Shown here: positions 8,832 through 16,049 of the stretch, one piece after another | How positions within the stretch are numbered: the first letter of the stretch is position 1 | Layout: every line of letters starts with the position of its first letter | Source of the DNA: an uncultured Ruminococcus sp. | Lineage (GTDB): Bacteria > Bacillota > Clostridia > Oscillospirales > Acutalibacteraceae | DNA length: 40,634 nucleotides | Reading direction: 5' to 3' | Assembly: GCA_902786345.1 (NCBI GenBank) | Contig: CADACB010000013.1 | Coordinates: 1-40,634 of the forward strand | The notes under the pieces: model-generated | Seen by the model: only the letters and a program-made list of their open reading frames with translations | Database searches by the model: none | Told to the model about the DNA's origin: nothing | Program-made: the position numbers and the translations under genes

Positions 8832-8873
8832 AGCATCCCCCGTGAAGTTTATACTTCAGGAGGATGCTTTTTC
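8832..8873 (+). terminator. terminator after nrdG, overlapping the 3' end of sigK
   Basis: AGCATCCCCC pairs with the GGAGGATGCT side through a long hairpin with an inner GAAGT/ACTTC stem and TTAT loop, followed by TTTTT. The 3' arm runs into the last codons of the convergent sigK gene (stop at 8856-8858). The same DNA therefore codes for the sigma factor's tail and terminates nrdDG. Confidence 0.75.
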
Positions 8874-9551
8874 ATATCTCTTTTTCAGCTTCAGCAGGGA
8901 TTTTTTCTCTATTCTCGAAACATATGATCTTGAAATTTTAAGCATACCAGAAACCTCTCTTTGTGTGAGTGGTTTTTTATTGTCAAGTCCGTATCTGAGC
9001 CTGATAATAAGTGCTTCACGTGGGGTAAGCGTTTCCTTTATAAACACAGACAGCTTTTCAATTTTTATTTTTGTGTCAAGTTCTTCTACGATATTATCAT
9101 CAACCGCCATAATATCCGTAAGCGTCAGTGAATTTCCGTCAGCATCGGAATCAATTTCCTCATTCATTGAAATATCAAGAGCATTTTTCTTGGTGCTTCT
9201 GAAATACATCAGTATTTCATTTTCGATACACCTTGAAGCATAGCTTGAAAGCTTTATATTTTTTTCATAATTAAAGGTATTAACAGCCTTTATAAGACCT
9301 ATTGTTCCTATTGAAACAAGATCGTCAGGGTCTGCGCCCGTGTTGTAATATTTTTTTACAATATGTGCTACCAACCTTAAATTATGTTCTACCAGCTTAT
9401 TTCTTGCATTTATATCTCCCTCTGCAATTTTGACAAGAAGCTTCTGTTCTTCATTCTCAGAAAGCGGTTTTGGAAATGCTCCTGCACCTGTAACATGCAG
9501 AATGAATATCATTGATATTTTACTGAGCAGATCGGCTAAAATTTCAAACAC
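8856..9551 (-). CDS. sigK: sporulation-type RNA polymerase sigma factor, SigK-like
   Basis: 231 aa. A hydrophobic N-terminal stretch (1-22) resembles the pro-sequence of pro-sigma-K. Then comes the typical FPKPLSENEE start. Region 2 is NLRLVAHIVKKYYNTG... DLVSIGTIGLIKAV (57-90) and YASRCIENEILMYFR (104-118). Region 4 is TPREALIIRLRYGL... TQREVSGMLKISRSYVSRIEKK (about 176-217). This matches mother-cell SigK more closely than SigE by the length and the FPxPL junction. The gene is intact: no skin-type element splits it here. It is monocistronic, convergent with nrdG. Confidence 0.85.
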   Translation of the reverse strand: MFEILADLLSKISMIFILHVTGAGAFPKPLSENEEQKLLVKIAEGDINARNKLVEHNLRLVAHIVKKYYNTGADPDDLVSIGTIGLIKAVNTFNYEKNIKLSSYASRCIENEILMYFRSTKKNALDISMNEEIDSDADGNSLTLTDIMAVDDNIVEELDTKIKIEKLSVFIKETLTPREALIIRLRYGLDNKKPLTQREVSGMLKISRSYVSRIEKKSLLKLKKRYEKASS

Positions 9552-9649
9552 GATATATCACCTCAGTAATTTTATGCAGCATTTTAGAAATATATAATAT
9601 ATACTGTTGAATTAATAAACAATAAAAAATTTTAAGCAAAACAATATGA

Positions 9650-9878
9650 TGGGTGAAGAGATTGCGTCCCTGCCGGGGCAAAGGACAATACCTGACAACC
9701 CAAGAAGCGGAGCTGAAGGCGAATGCTGATTAGCTGACGGAAGTTATGCGAAGTGAAACAAAGCTGGGTACCTGTGTGGGATGTCGTGGCAAAATCCTGA
9801 CAATATCTGTCATTTAAAGTGATAACAGTATAACGTATTATAAAAGCCGATGAATTTTTCGGACTTCATCGGCTTTTA
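9650..9878 (+). ncRNA. structured non-coding RNA, probable raiA-motif RNA
   Basis: A G+C-richer block (about 9650-9810) lies in an otherwise AT-rich gap with no convincing reading frame. It holds several short complementary arms: GTCC/GGAC around GCC/GGC at 9665-9684; GGGT/ACCC enclosing that; an AGCT repeat pair near 9710-9735; and TGTC/GACA near 9783-9802. It ends in a perfect terminator at 9841-9878. Phrases such as GGCAAAGGACAATACCTGAC and GCTGATTAGCTGACGG resemble my memory of the raiA RNA motif of Clostridia and Actinobacteria. I could not run a covariance search, so a structured RNA is fairly likely and the family name less so. The 5' end is not fixed. Confidence 0.6.
9841..9878. terminator. 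bidirectional terminator between the ncRNA and hisF
   Basis: TAAAAGCCGATGAA and TTCATCGGCTTTTA form a perfect 14-bp stem with a 10-nt loop. The flanking A and T runs let it work on both strands: for the ncRNA on plus and for the hisH-hisF transcript on minus. Confidence 0.85.
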
Positions 9879-9963
9879 TGATATTCAGTTTATGATGAAA
9901 CACCATCAGTGTACTTTTTACAGAAACTAAAAACAGTTGTCTGAAAAGAATACTAATCTGATA

Positions 9964-10725
9964 TTATATTCTTACAGGTATATTTTTATACGAAAGATAT
10001 TTCTTAAGCTCACCTATAGAAATTTCTCCAAAGTGGAACAAAGAAGCAGCAAGAACTGCATCCGCCTTTCCTGAGGTAAAGGCGTCATAGAAGTGTTCAA
10101 GCTTTCCTGCACCGCCCGAAGCAATAACAGGAATACCTACATTTTCTGAAACAGCCCTTGTAAGCTCAAGGTCATATCCGTTTTTAACACCGTCACAATC
10201 CATACTTGTGAGCAATATTTCACCTGATCCTCGTTTTTCCGATTCCACTGCCCATTTTACCGCATCCATTCCTGTATTAATTCTTCCTCCGTGAATATAC
10301 ACATCCCATCCGCTGCCGTCATCACGTCTTTTTGCGTCGATAGCTGTAACAACACATTGACTGCCGAATTTATAAGCTGCCTCGTTGATTATCTCCGGAC
10401 GCTTGACTGCGGCACTGTTGACTGATACCTTGTCTGCACCTGCCCTTAAAATAGCGGTAAAGTCATCAACTGTTCTTATTCCTCCGCCTACGGTAAAGGG
10501 AATGAAAACACTGTCGGCAACTGCTCTTACAATATCAACTATAATATTTCTTGCATCACTTGAAGCAGTTATGTCGAGAAGCACAAGTTCGTCAGCACCC
10601 TCCTTGTCGTATATTTTTGCACACTCCACAGGATCACCTGCATCACGAAGATTAACAAAGCTTGTTCCCTTAACAACTCTTCCGTCCTTAACGTCAAGAC
10701 AGGGGATGATTCTTTTAGCATACAT
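9964..10725 (-). CDS. hisF: imidazole glycerol phosphate synthase, cyclase subunit
   Basis: 253 aa, full-length (beta/alpha)8 barrel. It joins ammonia supplied by HisH to PRFAR, forming IGP and AICAR in histidine synthesis and linking to purine synthesis. Catalytic D11 (in [14 protein letters not shown]), K19 and D130 (VTAIDAK) are present, with phosphate loops VGGGIRT (79-85) and ASGGAGK. It lies 6 nt downstream of hisH, forming a two-gene unit; no other his genes are in the window. A terminator follows at 9841. Confidence 0.96.
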   Translation of the reverse strand: MYAKRIIPCLDVKDGRVVKGTSFVNLRDAGDPVECAKIYDKEGADELVLLDITASSDARNIIVDIVRAVADSVFIPFTVGGGIRTVDDFTAILRAGADKVSVNSAAVKRPEIINEAAYKFGSQCVVTAIDAKRRDDGSGWDVYIHGGRINTGMDAVKWAVESEKRGSGEILLTSMDCDGVKNGYDLELTRAVSENVGIPVIASGGAGKLEHFYDAFTSGKADAVLAASLFHFGEISIGELKKYLSYKNIPVRI

Positions 10726-10731
10726 ATTATT

Positions 10732-11349
10732 TTACCTCCCGGCAATCTCTGCAAAATTTCTTAATATTTTCAAGCCTGTTTTACCGCTTTTTTCAGGATG
10801 AAACTGTGTTGCGAATATATTTTTATATTCTACTGATGCATCAATATCAACGCCATAGCTTGTTCTTGCGGCAACAACATTTTCGTCATCCGCTTTAAGG
10901 TAATATGAATGTACAAAGTATACATACGGTTCTTCTTCAATACCCTTAAATAATCCATTATGTTTTTTTATATCCAGTGAATTCCATCCCATATGAGGGA
11001 TTTTGAGCTCACCGTTATTGTTTGGAATTTTTTTAATGCTGCCTTTTATAAGTCCCAGACCTTTAACTCCGGGACTTTCCTCACTTTCATCAAAAAGCAA
11101 CTGTAACCCCAGACAAATTCCAAGCAGCGGCTTACCGCTTTCAATAAATTTCAATACAGCGTCCGCTGCACCTGAATGGTTCATACAGTTCATTGCATCC
11201 TCAAAAGAGCCAACTCCCGGCAATATAGCACCGTCCGCCTTCATAAGCTCATTTTCATCATTTGTTACAACACTCTTACAGCCTATAAAGTTAAGTGCTT
11301 TAACAACACTTTGAAGATTTCCTGCTCCATAATCTATAACAGCTATCAT
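10732..11349 (-). CDS. hisH: imidazole glycerol phosphate synthase, glutaminase subunit
   Basis: 205 aa class I glutamine amidotransferase. The nucleophile C79 sits in [13 protein letters not shown]184 and E186 sit in TQFHPEKSG, completing the triad. The oxyanion region LPGVGSF is at 43-49. It releases ammonia from glutamine and channels it to HisF, the next gene. The subunit is intact and normal in length. Confidence 0.96.
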   Translation of the reverse strand: MIAVIDYGAGNLQSVVKALNFIGCKSVVTNDENELMKADGAILPGVGSFEDAMNCMNHSGAADAVLKFIESGKPLLGICLGLQLLFDESEESPGVKGLGLIKGSIKKIPNNNGELKIPHMGWNSLDIKKHNGLFKGIEEEPYVYFVHSYYLKADDENVVAARTSYGVDIDASVEYKNIFATQFHPEKSGKTGLKILRNFAEIAGR

Positions 11350-11425
11350 CAGTCAGTCATCTCATTTCTGTTTTATATAAACAAATTATATCATAACAAA
11401 AAATAATAATCAATGCAAAATTGCA

Positions 11426-11576
11426 CAAGATGGCCGCATGATAGCGGCAGCAATCTGCCGCACCCAGTTCGTGTTTACGTTTGCTTGCGATCACTCAGTT
11501 TATCCAAACCAGTCATACGATGATCGCGGTTTTCCATTTCACACACTCCTTGCGTCGTGCTTTCGGAAGGGTTCTG
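11426..11576 (-). repeat. degenerate dispersed repeat, copy A
   Basis: This is a G+C-rich block (about 51% by hand count) in AT-rich surroundings. Its minus strand aligns with 14994-15158 on the plus strand. The best core is 11491-11531 against 15039-15079, with 36 of 41 identical bases, and similarity continues at lower level on both sides (AAAGCACG.CG.AAGGA and ATCATGCGG). Both copies have a frame reading R-M-x-G-L-x-K-x-S-D, so they may be remnants of a short coding or mobile element. The gap 11350-11779 holds this repeat and, to its right, AT-rich sequence with a promoter. Confidence 0.7.
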
Positions 11577-11709
11577 TATAAACAGGTTGTTAATTACAAA
11601 ACTCCCATAATTATTTTAAACTTACTCTTAAAACAAGCTTTAGAAAGGTGTTTATATAAAATGTAATAAGAATTTTATAACAAAACTAAAACTAAACATT
11701 ATTAAATTT

Positions 11710-11738
11710 TTTTCAGACCATAAAAAACCAATTATAAT
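11710..11738 (+). promoter_or_regulatory. promoter of the MacA/MacB-like operon
   Basis: TTTTCA (-35, 4 of 6), a 17-bp spacer and a perfect TATAAT (-10), 41 bp upstream of the adaptor start codon and downstream of repeat copy A. Confidence 0.5.
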
Positions 11739-11779
11739 TAGGAAAATAAAGCGAATGATAGTAAAGGGTGGTGTTCGCT

Positions 11780-12766
11780 ATGAAGAAATATATATACTTA
11801 TTTTCTGTAACAATCATTGTAATAGCAGCGTTGGTTATGCCTGGATATATATCAGATAACAGCATACAAGAGACAGAGGTTATAAAAATCACTGAAAAAA
11901 ATATGGATAATACTGTGTCTGCTAACGGCAGACTTCAATACAGATCTGCAAGAAGCATAAGAACCGATAATGCCGGGATCATAGAAAATATAAGTGTTAA
12001 AAGCGGAGATGAAGTGAAAAAAGATGATCTTCTTTTTTCATATTACAGATTAGATGATGCATATTCGGCATTGATCAGCCAATATCAGAACACAGAGGGT
12101 ATAGAAGCAATTTTAAGCACTTTTTCAGGACAAATTGATTCCTCAGAGCTTTTGGATGAAGCAAAAAAATACTGTACGCTTGAAAATGTATATTCAGAAT
12201 ATAACGGTACAGTTACCGATATATCCTGTCACACTGATGACATTGTAGAAAAAAACAGCACTGTTTTGAAAATATCAGATCAACAGGTACTTGAAGTTCC
12301 TGTGAATATAAATGAGGCATATATAAAAGAGATAGAAATTGATCAGAAGGCTGTGGTAACATTTAATGCGCTGCCGGACGAAAACTTTGAAGGCAAGGTT
12401 ACAAAAATTGCAGATGAAGCCGATCAGACCAGCGGTCTTACAGGAAAGGAAACTACAGTTGAAATAACGATAACACTTGATGATAAGGAAAATGAAAACC
12501 TGCGTGTAGGCTATACAGCCGCCTGTTCCATCATAACCTCAACCGATGAAAATGTACTTGTGCTACCCTATGAACAAATAAGAACAGATGATTCCGGAGA
12601 TTATGTTTTTATAGTTGAAAACAACAAAGCAAAAAAGGTGCGTATAGAAACAGGGAAGGAATACAAGGAAGGAATTCAGATAATTTCAGGACTGAAAAAG
12701 GATGAACTTGTTATAGCCGGAACAGAGGATTATTATGACGGTCAGAAAATAAAGATAAGACAGTAA
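11780..12766 (+). CDS. MacA/HlyD-type efflux adaptor protein
   Basis: 328 aa from the ATG at 11780, chosen over a GTG 12 nt upstream because AAAGGGTGG lies 8 nt before the ATG. An N-terminal membrane anchor (about 3-20) is followed by barrel-sandwich halves near SANGRLQYRSARSIR and YNGTVTDISCHTDDIVEKN. The helical hairpin between them is short (about 40 residues). A beta-barrel domain (AVVTFNALPDENFEGKVTKIA) and a C-terminal membrane-proximal domain follow. The gene lies 13 nt before the MacB-like permease. The family normally links an ABC permease to extracytoplasmic substrate, such as an antimicrobial peptide or lipid. Confidence 0.82.
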   Translation: MKKYIYLFSVTIIVIAALVMPGYISDNSIQETEVIKITEKNMDNTVSANGRLQYRSARSIRTDNAGIIENISVKSGDEVKKDDLLFSYYRLDDAYSALISQYQNTEGIEAILSTFSGQIDSSELLDEAKKYCTLENVYSEYNGTVTDISCHTDDIVEKNSTVLKISDQQVLEVPVNINEAYIKEIEIDQKAVVTFNALPDENFEGKVTKIADEADQTSGLTGKETTVEITITLDDKENENLRVGYTAACSIITSTDENVLVLPYEQIRTDDSGDYVFIVENNKAKKVRIETGKEYKEGIQIISGLKKDELVIAGTEDYYDGQKIKIRQ

Positions 12767-12779
12767 ACGGAGAATACTG

Positions 12780-13961
12780 ATGCTTGATATACTTTTAAAT
12801 TCAATTAAAATATTATTCAGAAAAAAAGGAAGAACACTGCTCACCCTTCTCGGAATAGTTGTAGGCGTTGCGTCTGTAATAATTATAAACAACATAAGCC
12901 GGTGCGGAAACAGTGCATTTGTAAATGAGGTGGATAATCTTGGAATGGGCGGCTTGTCAGTCACGCTGAAAAAACAATCTGCACCGCTGGCAGGGAATGA
13001 ACTGAACGCAATACAAAAGCTTTCCTTTGTTGATTACGCAATGCCACTGATGTTTGAATCAACTGATGCATATATACGTGATAAAAAAAACGAGGTTTTT
13101 TTATGGGGAATAGATAAATCAGCAAAGGATGTGATAAATCTACAGCTTGTCAGGGGCAGATTTATAAATTCAGGAGATATATCATCAAATGCGAAAATAT
13201 GTATGATTGACAGAACTCTTGCTTTAAGCTGCTATGGAACGGATAATGTAACAGGAAAAAAAATGATAATCAACAGCGGCAGTTCAAGCTCTGAATATAA
13301 AATAGTCGGTGTAATAAAAACAGGCAGCGGACTTATCCAGAATATGATGGGCAGCTATATTCCTAATTTTGTTTATCTTCCTTATACTACAATGCAGAAT
13401 AATTTAAGCAGCAGAAATTACACACAGATAGCAGTCAAAATAAAGGATGATGTTGACAGCACAAATGCAGGCAACAGTATAATAAAAACTATTGAAAGAA
13501 ATTCGGGAACAACAGGTGCATATACAGTCACAGATCTTTCCAAGCAAAAAGAAAACATCAGCAATATGATAAATATATTTTCGCTTGTACTGACGTGCGT
13601 GGGGGTTATATCACTGTTTGTTGCCGGTCTGAGTATTATGAATGTAATGCTTGTAGCGGTAACTGAGAGAACACGTGAGATAGGTATAAAAAAGGCCCTT
13701 GGAGCACCAAGAAAATATATAGTTTTTGAATTTCTTTCAGAGTCGGTTTTTTTAACTCTTATAGGATGCCTTGTCGGAATTGCGGCAGGTATGCTTGTTT
13801 CATTGGCAGGTGCATATTTAATAGGATTGACTCTTACACCTTCATTTGATATAATTCTAAACGTAATAATATTCTCTGTGTTTGTCGGGGCAGTGTTTGG
13901 AATATATCCATCATTAAAGGCAGCCTCGTTAAAGCCTGTTGATGCATTAAGATCAATCTGA
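12780..13961 (+). CDS. MacB/FtsX-type ABC transporter permease
   Basis: 393 aa with the four-helix MacB layout. TM1 is at about 18-38, then a periplasmic-core-like domain (40-260), TM2 (264-291), the coupling motif EIGIKKALGA (300-309), TM3 (about 318-349), TM4 (about 354-375) and the tail PSLKAASLKPVDALRSI. There is no ATPase domain in this protein and no LolD/MacB-type ATPase gene beside it, which is unusual because the ATPase is normally encoded between adaptor and permease. It must borrow an ATPase encoded elsewhere, or be orphaned. CGGAGA precedes the ATG. Confidence 0.85.
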   Translation: MLDILLNSIKILFRKKGRTLLTLLGIVVGVASVIIINNISRCGNSAFVNEVDNLGMGGLSVTLKKQSAPLAGNELNAIQKLSFVDYAMPLMFESTDAYIRDKKNEVFLWGIDKSAKDVINLQLVRGRFINSGDISSNAKICMIDRTLALSCYGTDNVTGKKMIINSGSSSSEYKIVGVIKTGSGLIQNMMGSYIPNFVYLPYTTMQNNLSSRNYTQIAVKIKDDVDSTNAGNSIIKTIERNSGTTGAYTVTDLSKQKENISNMINIFSLVLTCVGVISLFVAGLSIMNVMLVAVTERTREIGIKKALGAPRKYIVFEFLSESVFLTLIGCLVGIAAGMLVSLAGAYLIGLTLTPSFDIILNVIIFSVFVGAVFGIYPSLKAASLKPVDALRSI

Positions 13962-13974
13962 TGGCGGTGATAAG

Positions 13975-14727
13975 ATGAAAGAGCGTTTTTTAACCGTTCC
14001 AAATATTCCTTACTCAAATGTCAGCTCACTTATAATATCAGACCGTTTACCGGAAATTATAAGTGAGCTTGAAAAATCAGACATAAGAGTTATCGTTTCA
14101 GAAGAACTTTCTTCTGTTAAAGGCTCTGAAAGATACCACGCGGATATGAGTTTTTGTCACACAGGAAATGATGAACTGTATTTATCCTGCAATATATCAA
14201 ATCAGCTGAAATATAAACTTAAAGGTGAGGGCTTTCAGCTCACAGAAACATCTATGCCTGTCAGTGCAAGAAATCCGTATCTGAATATTTGCATTATCGG
14301 AAGGAATGTTATATGCAACAGAAAAACAGCAGAAAGTAAGCTTATAAAAAAGCTCGAGGACCAGAACTACAATATTCTGCATACTAATCAAGGTTACTCA
14401 AAGTGCTCAACGGCAGTAGTATCAGAAAATGCAGTTATAACATCAGATGATTCAATATATGAGCTTTGTGCTGCTAATCACATTGACGTATTGAAGATCG
14501 TTCCCGGACACATTCTTCTTGATGGATACCCATATGGTTTTATTGGTGGCTGCTGCACACTTATATCAAAGGATACCTTAGCATTCAGCGGAAGCATTGA
14601 ATCACATCCGGATTATCTCAGTATAAAAAGTTTTGCAAAAAATCACGGAAAAATGCTGATCTCAATGTCTGATAAACCTCTGTATGACATCGGCGGAGCG
14701 GTGTTGCTCAAAGAGTTTGTGCAATAA
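13975..14727 (+). CDS. DUF6873-like GME-fold protein of unknown function
   Basis: 250 aa, no signal peptide or membrane segment. The pattern resembles the amidinotransferase-like GME fold family annotated as DUF6873: VPNIPYSNVSSLIISD (about 8-23), YHADMSFCHTG (54-64), a cluster around STAVVSENAVITSD, then GYPYGFIGGCCTLISKDTLAFSG and SHPDY. Asp, His and Cys in these motifs could form an active site, but I do not know a proven reaction. It starts 13 nt after the permease stop with GGCGGTGAT before the ATG. It is probably co-transcribed; a functional link to the transporter is not shown. Confidence 0.65.
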   Translation: MKERFLTVPNIPYSNVSSLIISDRLPEIISELEKSDIRVIVSEELSSVKGSERYHADMSFCHTGNDELYLSCNISNQLKYKLKGEGFQLTETSMPVSARNPYLNICIIGRNVICNRKTAESKLIKKLEDQNYNILHTNQGYSKCSTAVVSENAVITSDDSIYELCAANHIDVLKIVPGHILLDGYPYGFIGGCCTLISKDTLAFSGSIESHPDYLSIKSFAKNHGKMLISMSDKPLYDIGGAVLLKEFVQ

Positions 14728-14830
14728 AGTGCGCTTTTATTAGCACAATTCCGCTTAATTTTTTTGTTTTATATTATGTAAAATAAAATTGAATATTTTG
14801 TAAATTTTGAGATCTTTTCGGTGAATTCAC

Positions 14831-14859
14831 TTGACAGGGAATAGGTTTCACGATATAAT
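14831..14859 (+). promoter_or_regulatory. consensus sigma-A promoter of a small RNA
   Basis: TTGACA and TATAAT are both perfect, separated by exactly 17 bp. The perfect palindrome GTGAATTCAC (14821-14830) abuts the -35 and could be an operator. The nearest coding start downstream is almost 400 bp away, beyond a terminator, so this promoter drives a short transcript. Confidence 0.8.
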
Positions 14860-14865
14860 ATTATC

Positions 14866-14941
14866 TGTCGGAGGGACTTATTACCCCTTGTAAATAATCT
14901 CTCCACAAGCTGCTTTTGGTTATCTGAAAGCAGCTTTTTTT
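14866..14941 (+). ncRNA. small RNA of about 75 nt
   Basis: Between a consensus promoter and a strong terminator lie about 40 nt. They contain an imperfect hairpin (GGAGGGA with TCTCTCC, extended by TTATT/AATAA). The terminator follows: AAGCTGCTTT (14907-14916) pairs perfectly with AAAGCAGCTT (14927-14936) and is followed by T7. No useful reading frame fits inside. I do not recognise a family. It might act in trans on mRNA; its G-rich first arm resembles a ribosome binding site and its C-rich later arm could pair with such sites. Confidence 0.65.
14907..14941 (+). terminator. terminator of the small RNA
   Basis: Perfect 10-bp stem AAGCTGCTTT/AAAGCAGCTT with a 10-nt loop and a T7 run. Confidence 0.85.
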
Positions 14942-14993
14942 GTGAAAATTATTTTAATTATTTGTTTAAAATATATTTTAACTGTCGCTCACA

Positions 14994-15158
14994 CAGCACC
15001 TTTCAAAAAGCACGCCGTAAGGAATACGCGGAAGAGATAACCGCGGTCAGCGTATGGCTGGTTTGAATAAACAGAGTGACTTAAGCGTACGCAGTCGCAA
15101 ATCAGGAGCGGCAGCTTACCGCCGAACACGTTCCGACACGATCATGCGGACGGAATAA
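14994..15158 (+). repeat. degenerate dispersed repeat, copy B
   Basis: This copy is about 52% G+C by hand count and in opposite orientation to copy A (11426-11576). Best-matching core is 15039-15079. It ends just before the promoter of the next gene. The two copies bracket the MacA/MacB-like block and the small RNA as an inverted pair, like a decayed mobile element or a mobilised cassette boundary. Confidence 0.7.
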
Positions 15159-15167
15159 ACTTTGTTA

Positions 15168-15196
15168 TTTACGTAAAAGATGATTTGTGTTATAAT
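15168..15196 (+). promoter_or_regulatory. promoter of the trmN6-rsmI-maf run
   Basis: TTTACG (-35, 4 of 6), a 17-bp spacer and a perfect TATAAT (-10), 37 bp before the GTG start and immediately after repeat copy B. Confidence 0.55.
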
Positions 15197-15233
15197 GAGG
15201 GTATAAATACCAATCAAGGCAGGGTGCAGAAGC

Positions 15234-16049
15234 GTGTGTAATTTTTCTGAACAAAATAATAATCCGGTTTTGTCTGATAATGTAAAACAAAATAAAGAGT
15301 CTGAGTTTCTGCTTAAGGGCGAAAAGCTTGAACCATTGGGCAGCGGCATAAAAATTATCGTTTCAAAAAACCACACTTTTGGAACTGATACGGTACTGCT
15401 TGCAAATTTCTCAAAACCAAAAAGAAAGGATAAGGCTTGTGAGCTTGGAACGGGCTGCGGTGCTATACCACTGATATGGAGCAGAAATGATATTCCGGGC
15501 TCTGTATCAGCAGTTGATATTCAGGATGAAGCGTGTTCAATGCTTGAGAGAAGTGTCAGACTTAACGGACTTGAAGAAAAAATCACTGTGATCAATGCTG
15601 ATCTGTGTGACCTTAAGGGCAAACTGGAATTTTCAAGCTTTGATCTTGTTGTATGCAATCCGCCTTATAAAGCGGCAGGAACAGGGATAGTTAATCCGCA
15701 AAGCTCGCATAAAATTGCAAGACACGAGTTTATGTGCACAATGGACGATATTGCAAAATCGGCGTCCGGACTGCTGAATTTTTCGGGAAGACTCTGTATG
15801 TGTCAAAGACCAGAAAGACTTAGTGATCTTATATGCTCAATGAGAAAGTATAAGATTGAACCCAAGCGTCTAAGATTTGTGCAGCAAAGAATATCAAAGC
15901 CGCCTAAGCTTTTTCTTATAGAGGGCAGACGGGGAGGAAATCCTAATGGATTAATAGTAGAACCCACACTGCTCATAGAAAATGAAGATGGCAGTCTGAC
16001 TGATGAAATGATAGAAATATACGGAGCATATAAGGAGGCATATCTGTAA
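15234..16049 (+). CDS. tRNA1(Val) A37 N6-methyltransferase-like SAM enzyme
   Basis: 271 aa Rossmann methyltransferase. SAM motif I is ELGTGCG (70-76), the acidic motif II is near VSAVDIQ (91-97), and the N6-adenine catalytic motif is NPPY (142-145). This fits the TrmN6/YfiC family that modifies A37 of tRNA1(Val). A GTG start at 15234 follows CAGGGTG by about 8 nt, and no ATG occurs before the SAM domain, so the rare start is likely real. rsmI starts directly at the next base after the stop, a common pairing in Firmicutes. Confidence 0.85.
   Translation: MCNFSEQNNNPVLSDNVKQNKESEFLLKGEKLEPLGSGIKIIVSKNHTFGTDTVLLANFSKPKRKDKACELGTGCGAIPLIWSRNDIPGSVSAVDIQDEACSMLERSVRLNGLEEKITVINADLCDLKGKLEFSSFDLVVCNPPYKAAGTGIVNPQSSHKIARHEFMCTMDDIAKSASGLLNFSGRLCMCQRPERLSDLICSMRKYKIEPKRLRFVQQRISKPPKLFLIEGRRGGNPNGLIVEPTLLIENEDGSLTDEMIEIYGAYKEAYL

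Noticed and set aside
8842-9243. Plus-strand reading frame of 133 codons opposite sigK
   Set aside because: It is the antisense of a clearly conserved sigma factor, is Ser/Phe-rich as antisense frames are, and has no family resemblance.
9650-9810. Cobalamin, glycine, T-box or tmRNA-type element in the sigK-hisF gap
   Set aside because: The characteristic core motifs of these families (such as the B12 box, the T-box AGGGTGG sequence or the tmRNA tRNA-like ends) are absent. The raiA-type resemblance is better.
11481-11666. Short plus-strand reading frame of 61 codons in the 11.4-11.7 kb gap
   Set aside because: No ribosome binding site or codon bias, and half of it lies antisense to the degenerate repeat.
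14728-14770. Terminator after the DUF6873 gene
   Set aside because: GTGC and GCAC form only a 4-bp stem with a 10-nt loop and the T run lies 14 nt further on. Too weak to list.
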